This document shows positions 44,328 through 55,711 of a stretch of 64,000 nucleotides of DNA, one piece after another. The stretch's first letter is position 1, and each line of letters opens with the position of its first letter. Source of the DNA: Aerococcaceae bacterium DSM 111021 (GTDB lineage Bacteria; Bacillota; Bacilli; Lactobacillales; Aerococcaceae); assembly GCA_020112395.1 (NCBI GenBank), contig JACCEK010000001.1, positions 558,001-622,000 of the forward strand, written 5' to 3'. Under the pieces are notes generated by a model. That model was not told the DNA's origin, searched no databases, and saw only the letters and a program-made list of their open reading frames with translations. Position numbers and translations under genes: made by a program.

Positions 44328-45395
44328 TTATCCAATGAGACGGCGCTTCATTCTTGAGAAATAGCGTGCAACTTTTTGTTGCCAAGATAAATTAGTTCGT
44401 TGTAATTTACCAGACTGAATTAAATCTAGCATAATACCCGTTCCAATCGCTACACAACTCATAGGTTGATCGGCACGAATAGCTGAGACGTTTAAATAAT
44501 CGGATAGAAAAATATCAATTGATCCAATTAATGCGCCACCACCAGTAAGTAGTATGCCTCTTTCCATAATATCAGACGCAATTTCGGGTTGCGTATCTTC
44601 AAGCAGTTCTTTAGCTGCTCTTGCTATCATAGCTAATTGTTCATGAATCGCTTCATAAAGCTGGTTTGATGTGACATTGATTGATTTTGGTAGTCCAGAA
44701 ACTAAATCTCGTCCTTTTAACGTCTTTGTTTCTAACTGTGATTGATCCTCGTAAAACAATGCTGAAGCAAGTTCTATCTTAATTTGCTCAGCAGAACGTT
44801 CACCAATGAAAAGTTTATACTTATCTTTAAAGTATTGAATGATGCTTGCATCAAAATCATCCCCGGCAATTTTTAACGATGTACTTTGAATGATTTCACC
44901 ACCAGATATTATAGCAATATCACTGGTTCCTCCACCAATATCAATTACCATATTCCCAGATGGATCAAGTAAATCAATTCCAGCGCCAACTCCTGCCACT
45001 TTAGGCTCTTCTTCCATGAATATCTTACCACCACCTGCTTTTTCAATTGCTTCTACAAGAGCGGTTTGTTCTATTTCACTAATACTTGATGGTCTACAAA
45101 TAAGTACGTTCGGTTTTGTAAACCAACGTTGTGAATGAATTTTCTGAAAGAAAAGCACAAGAAGTGCCTCGGCAATGTCATAATCTGCAATGACACCGCC
45201 TTTTAGTGGTTTGATGATTTCAATCGAATCCGCAGTTCTACCAATCATATCATACGCCTCTTTACCAATAGCGATGACCTCTTGAGTCTGTTTATCTAAA
45301 GCAACGACTGAAGGTTCATTTAATATGACCCCTCGACCTTTAAGATGAATCAAAACATTCGCAGTACCTAAGTCAATTCCGATATCTCTGCTCAT
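44328..45395 (-). CDS. mbl: MreB/Mbl-type rod-shape actin homologue
   Basis: The 355-residue protein is a bacterial actin that guides side-wall synthesis. Phosphate-binding motifs DIGIDLGTANVLIHLKG at the start and MVIDIGGGTSDIAI near residue 155 and the adenosine motif GILLTGGGALIGSID near 280 are present. The N-terminus resembles Bacillus Mbl more than MreB, and no mreC or mreD is adjacent, again like mbl. Its presence suggests lateral wall growth in this organism. Confidence 0.93.
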   Translation of the reverse strand: MSRDIGIDLGTANVLIHLKGRGVILNEPSVVALDKQTQEVIAIGKEAYDMIGRTADSIEIIKPLKGGVIADYDIAEALLVLFFQKIHSQRWFTKPNVLICRPSSISEIEQTALVEAIEKAGGGKIFMEEEPKVAGVGAGIDLLDPSGNMVIDIGGGTSDIAIISGGEIIQSTSLKIAGDDFDASIIQYFKDKYKLFIGERSAEQIKIELASALFYEDQSQLETKTLKGRDLVSGLPKSINVTSNQLYEAIHEQLAMIARAAKELLEDTQPEIASDIMERGILLTGGGALIGSIDIFLSDYLNVSAIRADQPMSCVAIGTGIMLDLIQSGKLQRTNLSWQQKVARYFSRMKRRLIG

Positions 45396-45423
45396 ATGTT
45401 TTCACCCATCTATTTTCCGTACT

Positions 45424-46728
45424 TTAAGCGAGTACTCTTGTTTTTTTAGATTCAGAAACAATTGGCTGAATTTCTACGCGTTCAATATTTGCACCTAAGT
45501 TAGCTAATTTCTCATGGAATTTATAGTAACCACGATCTAAATTTTTTAATTCTGAAACTCGCGTTAAACCTTTTGCTACTAATCCTGCAATTATTAATGC
45601 TGCAGCTGCTCTTAAGTCAGTTGCTTTCACACTTGCACCACTAAATTCAGTTGGTCCGTACATTACAGCTGTTTGACGTTCAATTGTAAATTTAGCGCTC
45701 ATACGGCGTAATTCTTCAAAATGCATGAAGCGGTTCTCGAATACAGTTTCAGTTAACGCACTACTTCCACCAGCCAACAATTGAGCAATTGACATTTGTG
45801 CTTGCATATCTGTTGGGAAACCTGGATAAGGTAACGTTTTAACATCTGTTGCTTTTAATGTTTCTGGTCCAATGACACGGATACCTGTTGTGTATTCCTC
45901 AAACTTAACACCCATTTCAGTTAATTTACTGATTAATGGTTTATTATGATCTCGGATTGCACCTTCAACAAATACATCTCCTTGTGTTACTGCTGCAGCA
46001 ACGATGAATGTACCCGCTTCGATACGATCTGGAATAACAGAGTGTTTAGCACCATGAAGTGCTTTTACACCTTTAATTTTAATCATTTCTGTACCAGCAC
46101 CAATGACTTTAGCACCCATCTTGTTAAGATAGTTTGCTAAATCAACGATTTCAGGTTCACGTGCTACGTTTTCAAGGATAGTTTCCCCTTCTGCTAAAAC
46201 AGCAGCCATCATAATGTTCTCAGTTGCACCGACACTTGGGAAATCAAGATAAATTCTTGCCCCTTTTAATTTTGATGCAGTTGCTTCTACATAACCTGCT
46301 TGGCTATTAATCTCAGCACCTAATGCTTCAAATCCTTTTAGGTGTAAATCAATTGGTCTAGTTCCAATTGCACATCCACCAGGCATAGCTACTTTTGCAT
46401 GACCAAAACGAGCTAATAACGGTCCCATAACCACAATCGATGCTCTCATTTTACTAACAAAATCATAATCTGCGATTGTCATTACCTCACCAGTCGCATC
46501 GATTTCCATTTTGTTTTCTTCTTCGTTAAATGTATTTTTTACGTTAATGTTCGTCAATAATTCATTAATTGTCAGAACGTCAGATAAAATAGGTACATTA
46601 GTTAATTCAGTGACACCAGTTTCTGCCAAAATTGATGCTGCTAATATAGGTAAGACGGCATTTTTTGCTCCTTCAACTTTTACCGTACCTTCTAGGCGAT
46701 TTCCACCTTGAACAATAATTTCTTGCAT
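45424..46728 (-). CDS. murA: UDP-GlcNAc 1-carboxyvinyltransferase
   Basis: MurA adds enolpyruvate to UDP-GlcNAc, the first committed step of peptidoglycan synthesis and the fosfomycin target. The 434-residue protein has K22 (EGAKNAVLP) and the catalytic C119 in [11 protein letters not shown], so it should be fosfomycin-sensitive in principle. Gene order DUF1146-murA-mbl follows the Bacillus-like arrangement. Confidence 0.97.
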   Translation of the reverse strand: MQEIIVQGGNRLEGTVKVEGAKNAVLPILAASILAETGVTELTNVPILSDVLTINELLTNINVKNTFNEEENKMEIDATGEVMTIADYDFVSKMRASIVVMGPLLARFGHAKVAMPGGCAIGTRPIDLHLKGFEALGAEINSQAGYVEATASKLKGARIYLDFPSVGATENIMMAAVLAEGETILENVAREPEIVDLANYLNKMGAKVIGAGTEMIKIKGVKALHGAKHSVIPDRIEAGTFIVAAAVTQGDVFVEGAIRDHNKPLISKLTEMGVKFEEYTTGIRVIGPETLKATDVKTLPYPGFPTDMQAQMSIAQLLAGGSSALTETVFENRFMHFEELRRMSAKFTIERQTAVMYGPTEFSGASVKATDLRAAAALIIAGLVAKGLTRVSELKNLDRGYYKFHEKLANLGANIERVEIQPIVSESKKTRVLA

Positions 46729-46790
46729 TTTAAAATAATCCCCTTTAAGTATTCTATCGCATTGGAGCTTACGATAGAAAAATATAATAT

Positions 46791-47021
46791 TTATAGAAAG
46801 CTACTCAAAAATAAATTTTGAAGTACTTCAATGATCGTCAGTACGAACGAACCTGCTACATGTCCAACTGCAATACTAATTAATATACACGCGTACTGTG
46901 CCATGTAATATTTGCGATCAGTAAAAAACTGACGCCAATTAATATCTTTAAAGACCATATAACTCAATAGGATAAACGTAAATCGGACAACAAGTACTGC
47001 CATACCATTGAAAATCGCCAT
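46791..47021 (-). CDS. DUF1146-family (YwzB-like) membrane protein
   Basis: The 76-residue protein has two membrane helices (about 6-24 and 40-70) with the family segment [16 protein letters not shown] between them. The YwzB-like gene precedes murA in Bacillus too. GAAAGGTGG lies ahead of the ATG. Function is unknown. Confidence 0.8.
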   Translation of the reverse strand: MAIFNGMAVLVVRFTFILLSYMVFKDINWRQFFTDRKYYMAQYACILISIAVGHVAGSFVLTIIEVLQNLFLSSFL

Positions 47022-47049
47022 ACTACGCCCACCTTTCTAGTTCGAAATT

Positions 47050-47058
47050 ATCATAGCA
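47050..47058 (-). promoter_or_regulatory. Extended -10 promoter of the DUF1146-murA-mbl unit
   Basis: The minus strand reads TGC followed by TATGAT, about 30 bp ahead of the DUF1146 start. The -35 region (TTTAAT at 17 bp) is weak. Confidence 0.5.
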
Positions 47059-47330
47059 CAAATACAAATTGAATTAAACTGATTTATTTTATCCTAATTT
47101 CAAACTTGTCAAAATTAAGTTTTAATAAAGACAAGTGTAATAATTCAAACATTGCTCTAATAACTTTGTACATTATACTTTTACAAATATTACAGCTGCA
47201 CCTTTTATACAAATTTAAGCAAATCTTAATTTTCAAGAACTAAAAATCCTTCACTTAAATTACATTTAGGTTTTAAGACTTTCGTTGTATGCGCTATCAA
47301 TATTTTGGATAGTCAATATTTTTTGTACAT
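47059..47330. other. AT-rich gap between murA unit and mvaS
   Basis: No ORF or strong hairpin is visible before the terminator at 47331. Confidence 0.4.
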
Positions 47331-47370
47331 AAAAAAACTAGAGCAAAATATTATTTTGCTCTAGTTTTTT
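47331..47370 (-). terminator. Bidirectional intrinsic terminator after mvaS
   Basis: CTAGAGCAAAATA pairs with its complement across a two-base loop, with A6 and T6 runs on the flanks, eight bases past the mvaS stop. Confidence 0.9.
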
Positions 47371-47377
47371 ACATGAC

Positions 47378-48583
47378 TTATGCTTCTTTAATTTCTCCAT
47401 AATATCTACGATGTTCATCGATACGATCTAAATAAAAACCTGGGTGTAAAGTTTCTTTGTCTTTAGCAATTTCAATTATTCCACCCTCATTTGAGATAGT
47501 TTGATTAAAATTATCTTCATAAGCACTAATGTCTAATTCTTCTCTGCGATTTAAGTGTAAGAGCGTTCCTTCTTTAGACATTCTTTCTTTATATTCCGGT
47601 TGTAGAACACCTGTAAATAATTCGGCAACCGCTCCAGAACCATAGCTAAACATCCCAATACGCTGTCCTGCTTCTAGTTTTTCATCAAAGTTAAGTAATG
47701 AAATTAGACTTAAGTATAAAGAACCAGTATATACATTCCCTACTTGGCGACCAATGTATGTTGACTCTTCGAAATGGCTTAGCCACTCTTCCACCGGTTT
47801 TGAATCAATGTTCGATTCTTCTTTATTCTCTAATGATTGGAGACATTTTCTTCCCATCTTTGTAAATGGCAAATGGAATGCGATGGCTTGAACTTCACTC
47901 AGTCGTTCAGGATAGCGTTTCGAATACTCTTCTATAATTGTATTAAACATTGAAATATAAAGTTCAGTTGAATATTTCCCTTCAACAAAAGGTATTTCTG
48001 CATAATTCGGACGCCAAAAGTCAAACTGATTGTCAGTTAAACTGATTGTTTCACTATCAATCGCTAGAACACGTGGATTAGCTGTAACTAACATTGCGAT
48101 AGCTCCTGCACCTTGTGTCGCTTCTCCACCAGAATTGAGTCCATAACGCGAAATATCAGACATAATTACAAGTACTTTTCGCTCTGGATTAAGTCTTACA
48201 TAATCACAAGCTGAAAGGAGTCCTGCAGTGCCTCCATAACAAGCATGTTTAACCTCATAAGCTTTAGCAAATGGTTGTATTCCTAACATTTGGTGTATAT
48301 ATGTCGCCGCTGATTTTGAGAAATCCACGCCTGTTTCAGTTGCAAAGATGACTTGATCAATCAAATCTCTATCTTCTTCTGTTACGATTCTTCTGGCTGC
48401 ATTGGCACCCATAGCTACGATATCTTCTTCAATTGTTGGTACTGCCATTTTTTCTTGGCCTATTCCAATTAAGAATTTATTTGGATCAATTTCTCTAGCC
48501 TCTGCTAGCTGAACCATATCAACATAGTGATGTGGTACATGAAAAGCCATTTGATCGATTCCTACCGTTATGATGTGAATCAA
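47378..48583 (-). CDS. mvaS: Hydroxymethylglutaryl-CoA synthase
   Basis: MvaS condenses acetyl-CoA with acetoacetyl-CoA in the mevalonate pathway that makes isoprenoids, including the undecaprenyl carrier for wall synthesis. The active-site cysteine is C115 (KHACYGGTAG), the general acid E83 sits in ATETGVDFSK, and the histidine lies in AFHLPFTKMG. Family members begin at the residue aligned with I5 of this frame (ITVGID), where the codon is ATA. The only standard start upstream is TTG at 48581-48583, which abuts AAAGGAG. The start is therefore uncertain. Confidence 0.93.
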   Translation of the reverse strand: MIHIITVGIDQMAFHVPHHYVDMVQLAEAREIDPNKFLIGIGQEKMAVPTIEEDIVAMGANAARRIVTEEDRDLIDQVIFATETGVDFSKSAATYIHQMLGIQPFAKAYEVKHACYGGTAGLLSACDYVRLNPERKVLVIMSDISRYGLNSGGEATQGAGAIAMLVTANPRVLAIDSETISLTDNQFDFWRPNYAEIPFVEGKYSTELYISMFNTIIEEYSKRYPERLSEVQAIAFHLPFTKMGRKCLQSLENKEESNIDSKPVEEWLSHFEESTYIGRQVGNVYTGSLYLSLISLLNFDEKLEAGQRIGMFSYGSGAVAELFTGVLQPEYKERMSKEGTLLHLNRREELDISAYEDNFNQTISNEGGIIEIAKDKETLHPGFYLDRIDEHRRYYGEIKEA

Positions 48584-48598
48584 CTCCTTTTATTATCT

Positions 48599-49858
48599 TT
48601 AATTTCGTACTTTATTTAATATTTTTCTTGCTGTGTCCCGGTTCATTTGAGGTGCTATATTTAATTGAGCTACGACTTCAGGTATTTCTTCTATTGTCGC
48701 TCCAATTTGCATAGCTAAGGCTCGTGCTTGCATACGCATGTGTCCTTTTTGTATCCCTTCACTTACTAAAGCTCGTAGTGCCGCAAAGTTTTGCACTAAA
48801 CCAACTGATGCGATAATATCCGATAGGTCAGTTGCTGAAGTGATATCTAACAATGATAAAGCAAGTTTTGCTGTTGGGTGAGATGATAATGTTCCTCCAA
48901 CTGTCGCTACTTGTAAGGGGATTCTAATCGTTCCTTCTAATGATTTATCTTGATAGTTAACTTGCCATTTTGTCAAACTACGATATTGACCATCTTTCAC
49001 GGCATACGCATGTGCTCCAGCTTCAATGGCTCTCCAATCGTTACCAGTTGCAAGAACAACTGCATCTATCCCATTCATAACCCCTTTATTGTGCGTTGTA
49101 GCACGATACGGATCAATCCATGCATAGTCAGACGCCATCTCAATACGCTCTGCAAGTTTAATTGCTTCGTCGTAATTCTTATTCAAATGATTTAAAGGTA
49201 CTTTTGCCTTAGCAATGGTCACGGCATGAGGTTGATAATTGGATAGTATACTCATTAAAACTTCCCCATTAATTAAAGTCTCTATCGTTGGGGATAGTGT
49301 TTCTAAAACAGTATTGATAACGTTGGCCCCCATTGCATCACAAGGATCAAGTGATAAGTAGAGACTTACATATTTATGTCTTAGATCTTCTTTTTCTTCA
49401 ACCCATATATCTTTTGGACCACCACCACGGTTTACCATAGATTGGCTAGCTTTAGAGGCTAAGTCTAATAGCATTATTTTATTTTGTTCAATAATACTTT
49501 TTATTTCTTCAAAGGGTTGTTGAACAGTCATGACTATTTGTCCAATTAATAAACGCTCTTTTGTTTCAGCTTTTATATTTCCTAATAATTTCGCACCAAA
49601 ACTGGCTGCAGCAATAACTGAAGGCTCTTCTATAGCCATAGGTACGATATAATTAGTATTATTAACAGTTAGATTTACCGCTACACCTAAAGGTAAATGA
49701 TAGTTAAATAAATAATTTTCTATCATTTGATTCGCATATTCTTCAGGTAATACGGTACTCGAATTTTCTATCTTTAAATCTACCCATGATTCTATTAGTT
49801 GAATCCGTTTTGAGATGGAATGCTTATAAAACCCTGAGAAAAACTGACTTTGGTCCAT
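48599..49858 (-). CDS. mvaA: Hydroxymethylglutaryl-CoA reductase, class II
   Basis: MvaA reduces HMG-CoA to mevalonate. The 419-residue bacterial class II enzyme has GGGPKDIWVEE, the DAMGANVINTVLE signature, NKGVMNGIDAV and the late GGTLSSHPTAKLAL. It precedes mvaS by 15 bp, so the two successive enzymes are co-expressed, as in enterococci, where some fuse a thiolase to the reductase; no thiolase is fused here. Confidence 0.96.
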   Translation of the reverse strand: MDQSQFFSGFYKHSISKRIQLIESWVDLKIENSSTVLPEEYANQMIENYLFNYHLPLGVAVNLTVNNTNYIVPMAIEEPSVIAAASFGAKLLGNIKAETKERLLIGQIVMTVQQPFEEIKSIIEQNKIMLLDLASKASQSMVNRGGGPKDIWVEEKEDLRHKYVSLYLSLDPCDAMGANVINTVLETLSPTIETLINGEVLMSILSNYQPHAVTIAKAKVPLNHLNKNYDEAIKLAERIEMASDYAWIDPYRATTHNKGVMNGIDAVVLATGNDWRAIEAGAHAYAVKDGQYRSLTKWQVNYQDKSLEGTIRIPLQVATVGGTLSSHPTAKLALSLLDITSATDLSDIIASVGLVQNFAALRALVSEGIQKGHMRMQARALAMQIGATIEEIPEVVAQLNIAPQMNRDTARKILNKVRN

Positions 49859-50187
49859 AAAATTGCTCCTTAAAACTTTTACGATGACAAAACTAACAAC
49901 ATAATTTAATACTATTTATATAGTTGTTTTTAATCATACATAAAATATTATTGATAAGCCTATGTGAGACATCTTTTAACTATTAATGACTTTAGTTAAT
50001 TCTAACCTTTGTTTAAAAAAATAGCAAAAAAACGAATATAACTATTATGATGTACTGACAAGTACACTTACCGTTTCAGCAGTTAATTATACTATGAATA
50101 TTTTTTATATTCTAGTGTAATTCTAAACTTCATCAGTGTTCAACCATCAAGAATAGTATATTCGTTTTTAAACGAGTATTAAGTTAT
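49859..50187. other. Gap between mvaA and upp with an inverted repeat
   Basis: TGTACT and AGTACA flank GACA at 50051-50066, an operator-like repeat. On the minus strand TTGTCA with 15 bp to TATATT overlaps it and could be the mvaA promoter. A TATAAT also occurs near 50088. No strong terminator for upp is evident. Confidence 0.35.
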
Positions 50188-50826
50188 TTATTTTGTTCCA
50201 AAGATTCTGTCTCCAGCATCTCCTAAACCGGGAATGATGTACCCATGCTCATTTAGTTTCTCATCTAATGCAGCTGTGTAGATATCTACGTTTGGATGTG
50301 CTTCTTGTAAAGCCTTAATCCCTTCTGGTGCAGCAACTAAACATACAAATGTAATGTTTTCTTCAGATACATTGTATTTTGTAGTTAATTGCTTAAGTGC
50401 AGCAATAGCAGAAGCTCCTGTTGCAAGCATTGGATCAACTACAAACACACGGCGTTCATTGATATCTTGTGGGAATTTGGCAAAATACTCAATTGCTTCT
50501 AATGTATCAGGATCACGATACATTCCAATATGACCAACACGAGCTGCTGGAATCATATCCATGATACCATCTACCATACCTAATCCAGCACGTAAAATTG
50601 GTACAATTGCTAATTTTTTACCCGCAATTTGTTTTTGAGTTGTTTTCATAATTGGTGTTTCAATTTCGATATCTTCTAAAGGAAGATCTCTTGTAATCTC
50701 ATAAGCCATTAACATTCCGATTTCATTTGTTACCTCACGAAATACTTTTGTCGAACAATCCTTATCTCTAATAATTGTTAATTTATGTTGTATTAATGGA
50801 TGATTTACTACCTCAAATTTTGCCAT
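50188..50826 (-). CDS. upp: Uracil phosphoribosyltransferase
   Basis: Upp salvages uracil to UMP. The 212-residue protein has the PRPP loop [23 protein letters not shown] in the middle, and the C-terminal uracil-binding [17 protein letters not shown]. It is the last gene of the tdk-prfA-prmC-tsaC-glyA-upp operon, 20 bp after glyA. Confidence 0.97.
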   Translation of the reverse strand: MAKFEVVNHPLIQHKLTIIRDKDCSTKVFREVTNEIGMLMAYEITRDLPLEDIEIETPIMKTTQKQIAGKKLAIVPILRAGLGMVDGIMDMIPAARVGHIGMYRDPDTLEAIEYFAKFPQDINERRVFVVDPMLATGASAIAALKQLTTKYNVSEENITFVCLVAAPEGIKALQEAHPNVDIYTAALDEKLNEHGYIIPGLGDAGDRIFGTK

Positions 50827-50846
50827 ACTATTCCTCCTAAGAAAAT

Positions 50847-52073
50847 TTATTCATTAAATAATGGTCGATCTTGCATTAATTGATTGACCTTGTTTTTTAT
50901 TTCTAACATTTCTGACTCTTCTGCAGATAAAGCATCTAAGATTAAATCCGCTACTAATTCTACATCCGATTCTTTTAAACCACGAGTTGTAATTGCTGCT
51001 GTACCAATTCGAATACCACTTGTTTGAACAAAAGACTCTTTATCGAATGGTATAGAGTTTTTATTTACTGTGATACCAACTTCATCTAAGCGTTCTTGTG
51101 CCCATTTACCTGTTACACCTAAGGGAGTAACATCAACTAAAAACAAATGATTATCCGTTCCACCAGAAACAATTCTTAATGGACTCAAATCAAATATGCG
51201 TGACATTGCTTTTGCATTAACCTTAACTTGCTGAATGTATTCTTTAAAGGCTGGTTGCATTGCTTCATGTAATGCAACTGCTTTTGCTGCAATTACATGT
51301 TCTAAAGGTCCACCTTGAATTCCAGGGAAGATCGCTTTATTGAGTTGCTTACCATACTTCTCTTTAGCTAAGATAAGTCCCCCGCGAGGTCCGCGAAGTG
51401 TTTTATGCGTTGTTGTCGTTACCACATCTGCATATGGTACAGGATCTGGATGCTCTTTGACTGCGACTAAACCTGCAATATGAGCCATATCAACAAAATA
51501 AATTGCCCCTACGCTCTTTGCAATTTTTCCGATACGTTCGAAATCAATTTCACGAGAATAAGCACTTGCACCTGCTATTAACATCTTTGGTTTTACTTGA
51601 TTTGCGATTTCTTCTAATTTATCGTAATCAATTAACTCTGTTTCAGGATCAACACCATAGCTATACATCTCATAAGATTGACCACTAAAATTCACTGGTG
51701 AGCCATGTGTTAAATGACCTCCTTGTGACAGATCCATACCAAGTACTTTGTCATTGGGCTCTAAAAATGCACGATATACAGCTAAATTCGCACTTGATCC
51801 CGAATGGGGCTGTACGTTAGCATATTCAGCATTAAACAATTCCTTCGCTCGATCGATTGCAATCTGTTCAATCTTATCAACAAATTCACAGCCACCGTAG
51901 TATCGTTTGCCAGGATAACCCTCAGCATATTTGTTTGTCAAAATACTTCCTTGAGCTTTTAAAACACTTGGTGAAACAAAGTTTTCTGAAGCAATTAATT
52001 CAACACCATTTGTTTGGCGTAAGCGTTCATTCTCAATCTGTGCAAATACAAATGTATCGTCGTTATAGGTCAT
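50847..52073 (-). CDS. glyA: Serine hydroxymethyltransferase
   Basis: GlyA interconverts serine and glycine with tetrahydrofolate, the main source of one-carbon units. The 408-residue PLP enzyme has [17 protein letters not shown], the PLP lysine in [15 protein letters not shown] and [12 protein letters not shown]. Its place between tsaC and upp is conserved in Lactobacillales and links one-carbon and pyrimidine supply. Confidence 0.97.
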   Translation of the reverse strand: MTYNDDTFVFAQIENERLRQTNGVELIASENFVSPSVLKAQGSILTNKYAEGYPGKRYYGGCEFVDKIEQIAIDRAKELFNAEYANVQPHSGSSANLAVYRAFLEPNDKVLGMDLSQGGHLTHGSPVNFSGQSYEMYSYGVDPETELIDYDKLEEIANQVKPKMLIAGASAYSREIDFERIGKIAKSVGAIYFVDMAHIAGLVAVKEHPDPVPYADVVTTTTHKTLRGPRGGLILAKEKYGKQLNKAIFPGIQGGPLEHVIAAKAVALHEAMQPAFKEYIQQVKVNAKAMSRIFDLSPLRIVSGGTDNHLFLVDVTPLGVTGKWAQERLDEVGITVNKNSIPFDKESFVQTSGIRIGTAAITTRGLKESDVELVADLILDALSAEESEMLEIKNKVNQLMQDRPLFNE

Positions 52074-52100
52074 AGAGACACCTCCAGGTTATTTTTTTTA

Positions 52101-53150
52101 TTATATCATACTCGATGAAGCTTTAGAAAGACGGTTTAAATATGCATGGGTCTTATCTGTTTCTGGAAACGATTGCGCGAAAATGATATCGCACTCACTG
52201 CTTTCAAGGTAACGTAACCCTGCAAACAAACGTTGTGTCGCTTGTTCTAGCTCGTCTTTGCTTCCTAATGAATAATAACTGAAGCCAATATTATCACTCT
52301 TTAATTCACTTATAATATTATCTTGTGCAAGAATGCCAACTTTTAAATCCATTTGTTGTATCAGTGTTTTCCACTCTTCAGTTGAAGTAAGCGTTTGAAC
52401 CATTTTAACGGGTTGAGCTGGACTATAGTGTGTGTATTTAACACCAGGACTAGCAATTGTTGTGTCAGATATTTGTTCCTCACTAGACTTTTCAATCGTT
52501 TCAATTCCTGTTGCCTCGGTCAACATCGCTTGCGTAACAGCACCTGGTCTTAGTATGTCAATCCGATGATCTGATGGCCAGACAACTGTCGATTCTACAC
52601 CGACTTGCGTAAATTCTGAGTAATTATTAACGACTCCAGCAATTTCCCCGTCAAAATCATTGATTACATGTTCAACAGCTGTCGGACTTGGTTTACCAGA
52701 TAAATTTGCACTAGGTCCGACTAATGGAAAACCTGCCATCTCGATGAGTAGCAAGGTCTCTAATTGATTCGGCATCCGAATTCCCACTGTTTTTTGATTA
52801 GGCGTGACACTGTCAGCAAAGATTCCTTCTTTAATTGGAAATATAATAGTTAATGGACCCGGCCAAAAAGTTTGCATTAATTTTAAGGCAACATCATTTA
52901 CTTCAGCAACATAATCATAAACCGATTCAATATTATGAACATGTACAATTAAAGGATTGTCTGCTGGACGCCCTTTTGTTTTGAATACTTGTTTTACAGC
53001 GTGATCATTATTGGCTATAGCCCCTAATCCAAACACAGTTTCAGTTGGGAAAGCTACCAATTCTCCTAGTTTTAAAGAATCTGCCGCAAGATTTAATTCG
53101 TCACGCCCAAAAATTTTTGTGTTTCTTTGCTTCTGTTTAAATTCATTCAT
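52101..53150 (-). CDS. tsaC: L-threonylcarbamoyladenylate synthase
   Basis: The enzyme (Sua5/YwlC type) makes the threonylcarbamoyl-AMP used for t6A37 of ANN-decoding tRNAs. The YrdC domain has FPTETVFGLGA, KGRPADNPLIVH and FWPGPLT, and a Sua5 C-terminal domain follows (IASPGVKYTHYSP). I choose ATG 53148-53150 (MNEFKQKQ) with AGG eight bases upstream; the frame opens at a TTG overlapping prmC. Length is 349. Confidence 0.95.
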   Translation of the reverse strand: MNEFKQKQRNTKIFGRDELNLAADSLKLGELVAFPTETVFGLGAIANNDHAVKQVFKTKGRPADNPLIVHVHNIESVYDYVAEVNDVALKLMQTFWPGPLTIIFPIKEGIFADSVTPNQKTVGIRMPNQLETLLLIEMAGFPLVGPSANLSGKPSPTAVEHVINDFDGEIAGVVNNYSEFTQVGVESTVVWPSDHRIDILRPGAVTQAMLTEATGIETIEKSSEEQISDTTIASPGVKYTHYSPAQPVKMVQTLTSTEEWKTLIQQMDLKVGILAQDNIISELKSDNIGFSYYSLGSKDELEQATQRLFAGLRYLESSECDIIFAQSFPETDKTHAYLNRLSKASSSMI

Positions 53151-53163
53151 TTTTATACCTACT

Positions 53164-54015
53164 TTATAACTCAATTTGTACGTAACGATCTTTCCCGTTC
53201 AAATCTTTTTGAACGTTAACGGTCGATTGTGGAAACACATCTATAAAGATGTCTTTTACAGCTTTACCTTGTTGAAACCCAATCTCCACGATAATCATAC
53301 TCGTGTTCGTTACATATGCTTGCATCTGACGAGCCATCTGTTTGTATATCGCTAAACCATTATCTTCAGCAAATAATGCAAGTGATGGTTCGAATTTCTT
53401 CACACTTTCATCCATTAATTCTAGCTCATCTTCACTAATATAAGGTGGATTAGATACGATCAGATCATATCTTTGTGGTGGAATTTGTTCAAATAAATTG
53501 CTTTCCATGAAATTTATATCAACCTGATGTGCTAAAGCATTTGCTTTGGCAACTTCTAGTGCATCTGATGATATGTCTGATGCTGATACATGATTTGTTG
53601 GGTTCATTTTGGCTATCATAATCGCTAAAATCCCTGTACCAGTTCCAATATCTAATACTTTAGCATTTGGTTTCGATTCTAAATATTCGTTGGACATACT
53701 GACAATCCCAGCTGTATCTTCACGTGGAATTAAGGTATGTTCAGTTACTTTGAATTTTTCATCCATAAAATAAGCATAGCCCAAGAGATATTGAATTGGT
53801 TTATCTTGGATAATTTGATTCAGAATATGCATATAATAATTATACATCTCTTCCTCAACTGGTTTATTAAGGCCTAATACAATCTCCGTTAAAGTTAGAT
53901 CAAAGGTCATCATCCAGTAAGTTCTAGCTAAATCCTCATCTAGATTATGAGCTTTTAAAAAAAGTGAAGCTTTAAATAAAGCTTCACCCAAAGTTAAATT
54001 AACCGTTTTGACCAT
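53164..54015 (-). CDS. prmC: Release-factor glutamine methyltransferase
   Basis: PrmC methylates the GGQ glutamine of release factors. The 283-residue protein has an N-terminal helical domain, the SAM motif [13 protein letters not shown] and the catalytic NPPY (SNPPYIS). It overlaps the end of prfA, its substrate's gene, by 17 bases. Confidence 0.97.
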   Translation of the reverse strand: MVKTVNLTLGEALFKASLFLKAHNLDEDLARTYWMMTFDLTLTEIVLGLNKPVEEEMYNYYMHILNQIIQDKPIQYLLGYAYFMDEKFKVTEHTLIPREDTAGIVSMSNEYLESKPNAKVLDIGTGTGILAIMIAKMNPTNHVSASDISSDALEVAKANALAHQVDINFMESNLFEQIPPQRYDLIVSNPPYISEDELELMDESVKKFEPSLALFAEDNGLAIYKQMARQMQAYVTNTSMIIVEIGFQQGKAVKDIFIDVFPQSTVNVQKDLNGKDRYVQIEL

Positions 54016-55078
54016 TTAACTCCTCCAATAGTTGAGTTTGGTCATAGACAATCAGTGCATCAACAATATCATTTAAATTACCACTTAAGATAGAATCTAA
54101 TTGTTGAATTGTTAAACCGATACGGTGGTCAGTTACTCGGTTTTGTGGGAAGTTATACGTTCGAATACGCTCAGAACGGTCCCCAGTTCCAACTTTTAAC
54201 TTACGATCGGCATCGATTTCAGATTGTGCTTCTGATTGAACTTTATCATAGACACGAGCGAGTAAGATTTTCATCGCTTTTTCACGGTTTTTCAATTGAG
54301 AACGCTCATCTTGCATTGCGACAACTGTATTCGTTGGGATATGCGTAAGTCGAACAGCAGAAGCAGTCTTGTTAACGTGCTGTCCACCTGCTCCACTCGC
54401 ATGATAAATATCCACACGAATATCATTCTCGTCAATACTGAAATCAATTTCTTCAGCTTCCGGCATAACAATAACCGTTGCAGTTGAAGTATGAACACGC
54501 CCTTGAGACTCAGTCTCTGGTACACGTTGAACACGGTGTGCACCATTCTCATACTTAAGTTTTGAGTACACTTTATCTCCTGAAATCATAATTGTTACTT
54601 CTTTATACCCACCAATTCCAGTAATGTTAGCGTCAATTACTTCTACTCTCCAACCTTGGTTAGTAGCATAATGTGTATACATATCTAAAAGATCTCCAGC
54701 AAATAATTGTGCTTCATCTCCACCGGCTGCACCACGGATTTCCATAATAATATTCTTTTTATCATTAGGATCTTCTGGAATCATCATAATTTTGATTTTA
54801 CTTTCTAATTCTGCAAGTTCAGCTTTTAAATCTGATAATTCTTCTTTAGCAAGTTCAGCCATTTCATCATCTGTATTCTCAGATAGAATCTCTTCAGTTT
54901 CAATGATTTCTTCATTAACTTGCTTGTAGCGTTTGATTTTTTCGACCTTTGGTCTTAAATCACTTTCTTCAATAGTTAGTTCTCGTAGACGATTTGTATC
55001 ACTAATTACGCTTGGATCACTTAGTAATTCATTGACTTCGTCATAGCGAAAAATTAACGTATCTAATTGTTCAAACAT
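53999..55078 (-). CDS. prfA: Peptide chain release factor 1
   Basis: RF1 reads UAA and UAG stops. The 359-residue protein has GGQ in [13 protein letters not shown] and the PxT-type tripeptide in [12 protein letters not shown]. The start at ATG 55076-55078 (MFEQLDTL) fits the family and has GGGG ahead; the frame extends upstream into tdk without support. Confidence 0.97.
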   Translation of the reverse strand: MFEQLDTLIFRYDEVNELLSDPSVISDTNRLRELTIEESDLRPKVEKIKRYKQVNEEIIETEEILSENTDDEMAELAKEELSDLKAELAELESKIKIMMIPEDPNDKKNIIMEIRGAAGGDEAQLFAGDLLDMYTHYATNQGWRVEVIDANITGIGGYKEVTIMISGDKVYSKLKYENGAHRVQRVPETESQGRVHTSTATVIVMPEAEEIDFSIDENDIRVDIYHASGAGGQHVNKTASAVRLTHIPTNTVVAMQDERSQLKNREKAMKILLARVYDKVQSEAQSEIDADRKLKVGTGDRSERIRTYNFPQNRVTDHRIGLTIQQLDSILSGNLNDIVDALIVYDQTQLLEELNGQNG

Positions 55079-55094
55079 TACTTTTCCCCATTTC

Positions 55095-55676
55095 TTATAA
55101 CTTGTTTGTGACTGATGGATTATGATAACAACTTCTACAAACTGGTAAATAAGATTCATTTCCACCTATTTGAATTTGTTCACCAGTATAAACTGGTTTT
55201 CCATCATTAATTCTTAAGTTCATTGTTGCCTTGCGGTGACAAAACCAACAAATTGTTTTAAGTTCTTCGATTTTATCAGCATATATTAAAAGGTATTTTG
55301 ATCCTTCAAATAAATCATTTGAAAAATCATTTTTTAATCCGAATGCCATCACAGGTATATTTAATCGGTCTACTACTTGTGCTAGCTCTAATATATGATG
55401 CTTCTTTAAAAATTGTGCTTCATCAATCAAAATACAATATAAGTCTGTATCAATCGCTGAAATTTCATCGAATAAGTTCATGTCATCCGTAATCGGAGTT
55501 GCCTCACGGTTTAAACCAGTACGACTTGCAACTAACCCTACTTTTGTACGTGTGTCAACCGCACTCGTATAAATCTTAACTGGTTTATTTTGCTCTTCGT
55601 AGTTATGTGCAACCTTTACAATCTCGATTGACTTCCCACTATTCATCGCACCGTATTTGAAGTACAATTTCGCCAT
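55095..55676 (-). CDS. tdk: Thymidine kinase
   Basis: Tdk phosphorylates thymidine for dTTP salvage. The 193-residue type II enzyme has the P-loop GAMNSGKS, the DEAQFL Walker B segment, and a zinc site with CWFC and CRSC. The ATG at 55674-55676 is eight bases from AAGGAG; upstream in-frame starts lack this. It opens the operon that runs to upp. Confidence 0.97.
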   Translation of the reverse strand: MAKLYFKYGAMNSGKSIEIVKVAHNYEEQNKPVKIYTSAVDTRTKVGLVASRTGLNREATPITDDMNLFDEISAIDTDLYCILIDEAQFLKKHHILELAQVVDRLNIPVMAFGLKNDFSNDLFEGSKYLLIYADKIEELKTICWFCHRKATMNLRINDGKPVYTGEQIQIGGNESYLPVCRSCYHNPSVTNKL

Positions 55677-55711
55677 GATCATTACTCCTTCTTTTCTACT
55701 CTCAACTATTA

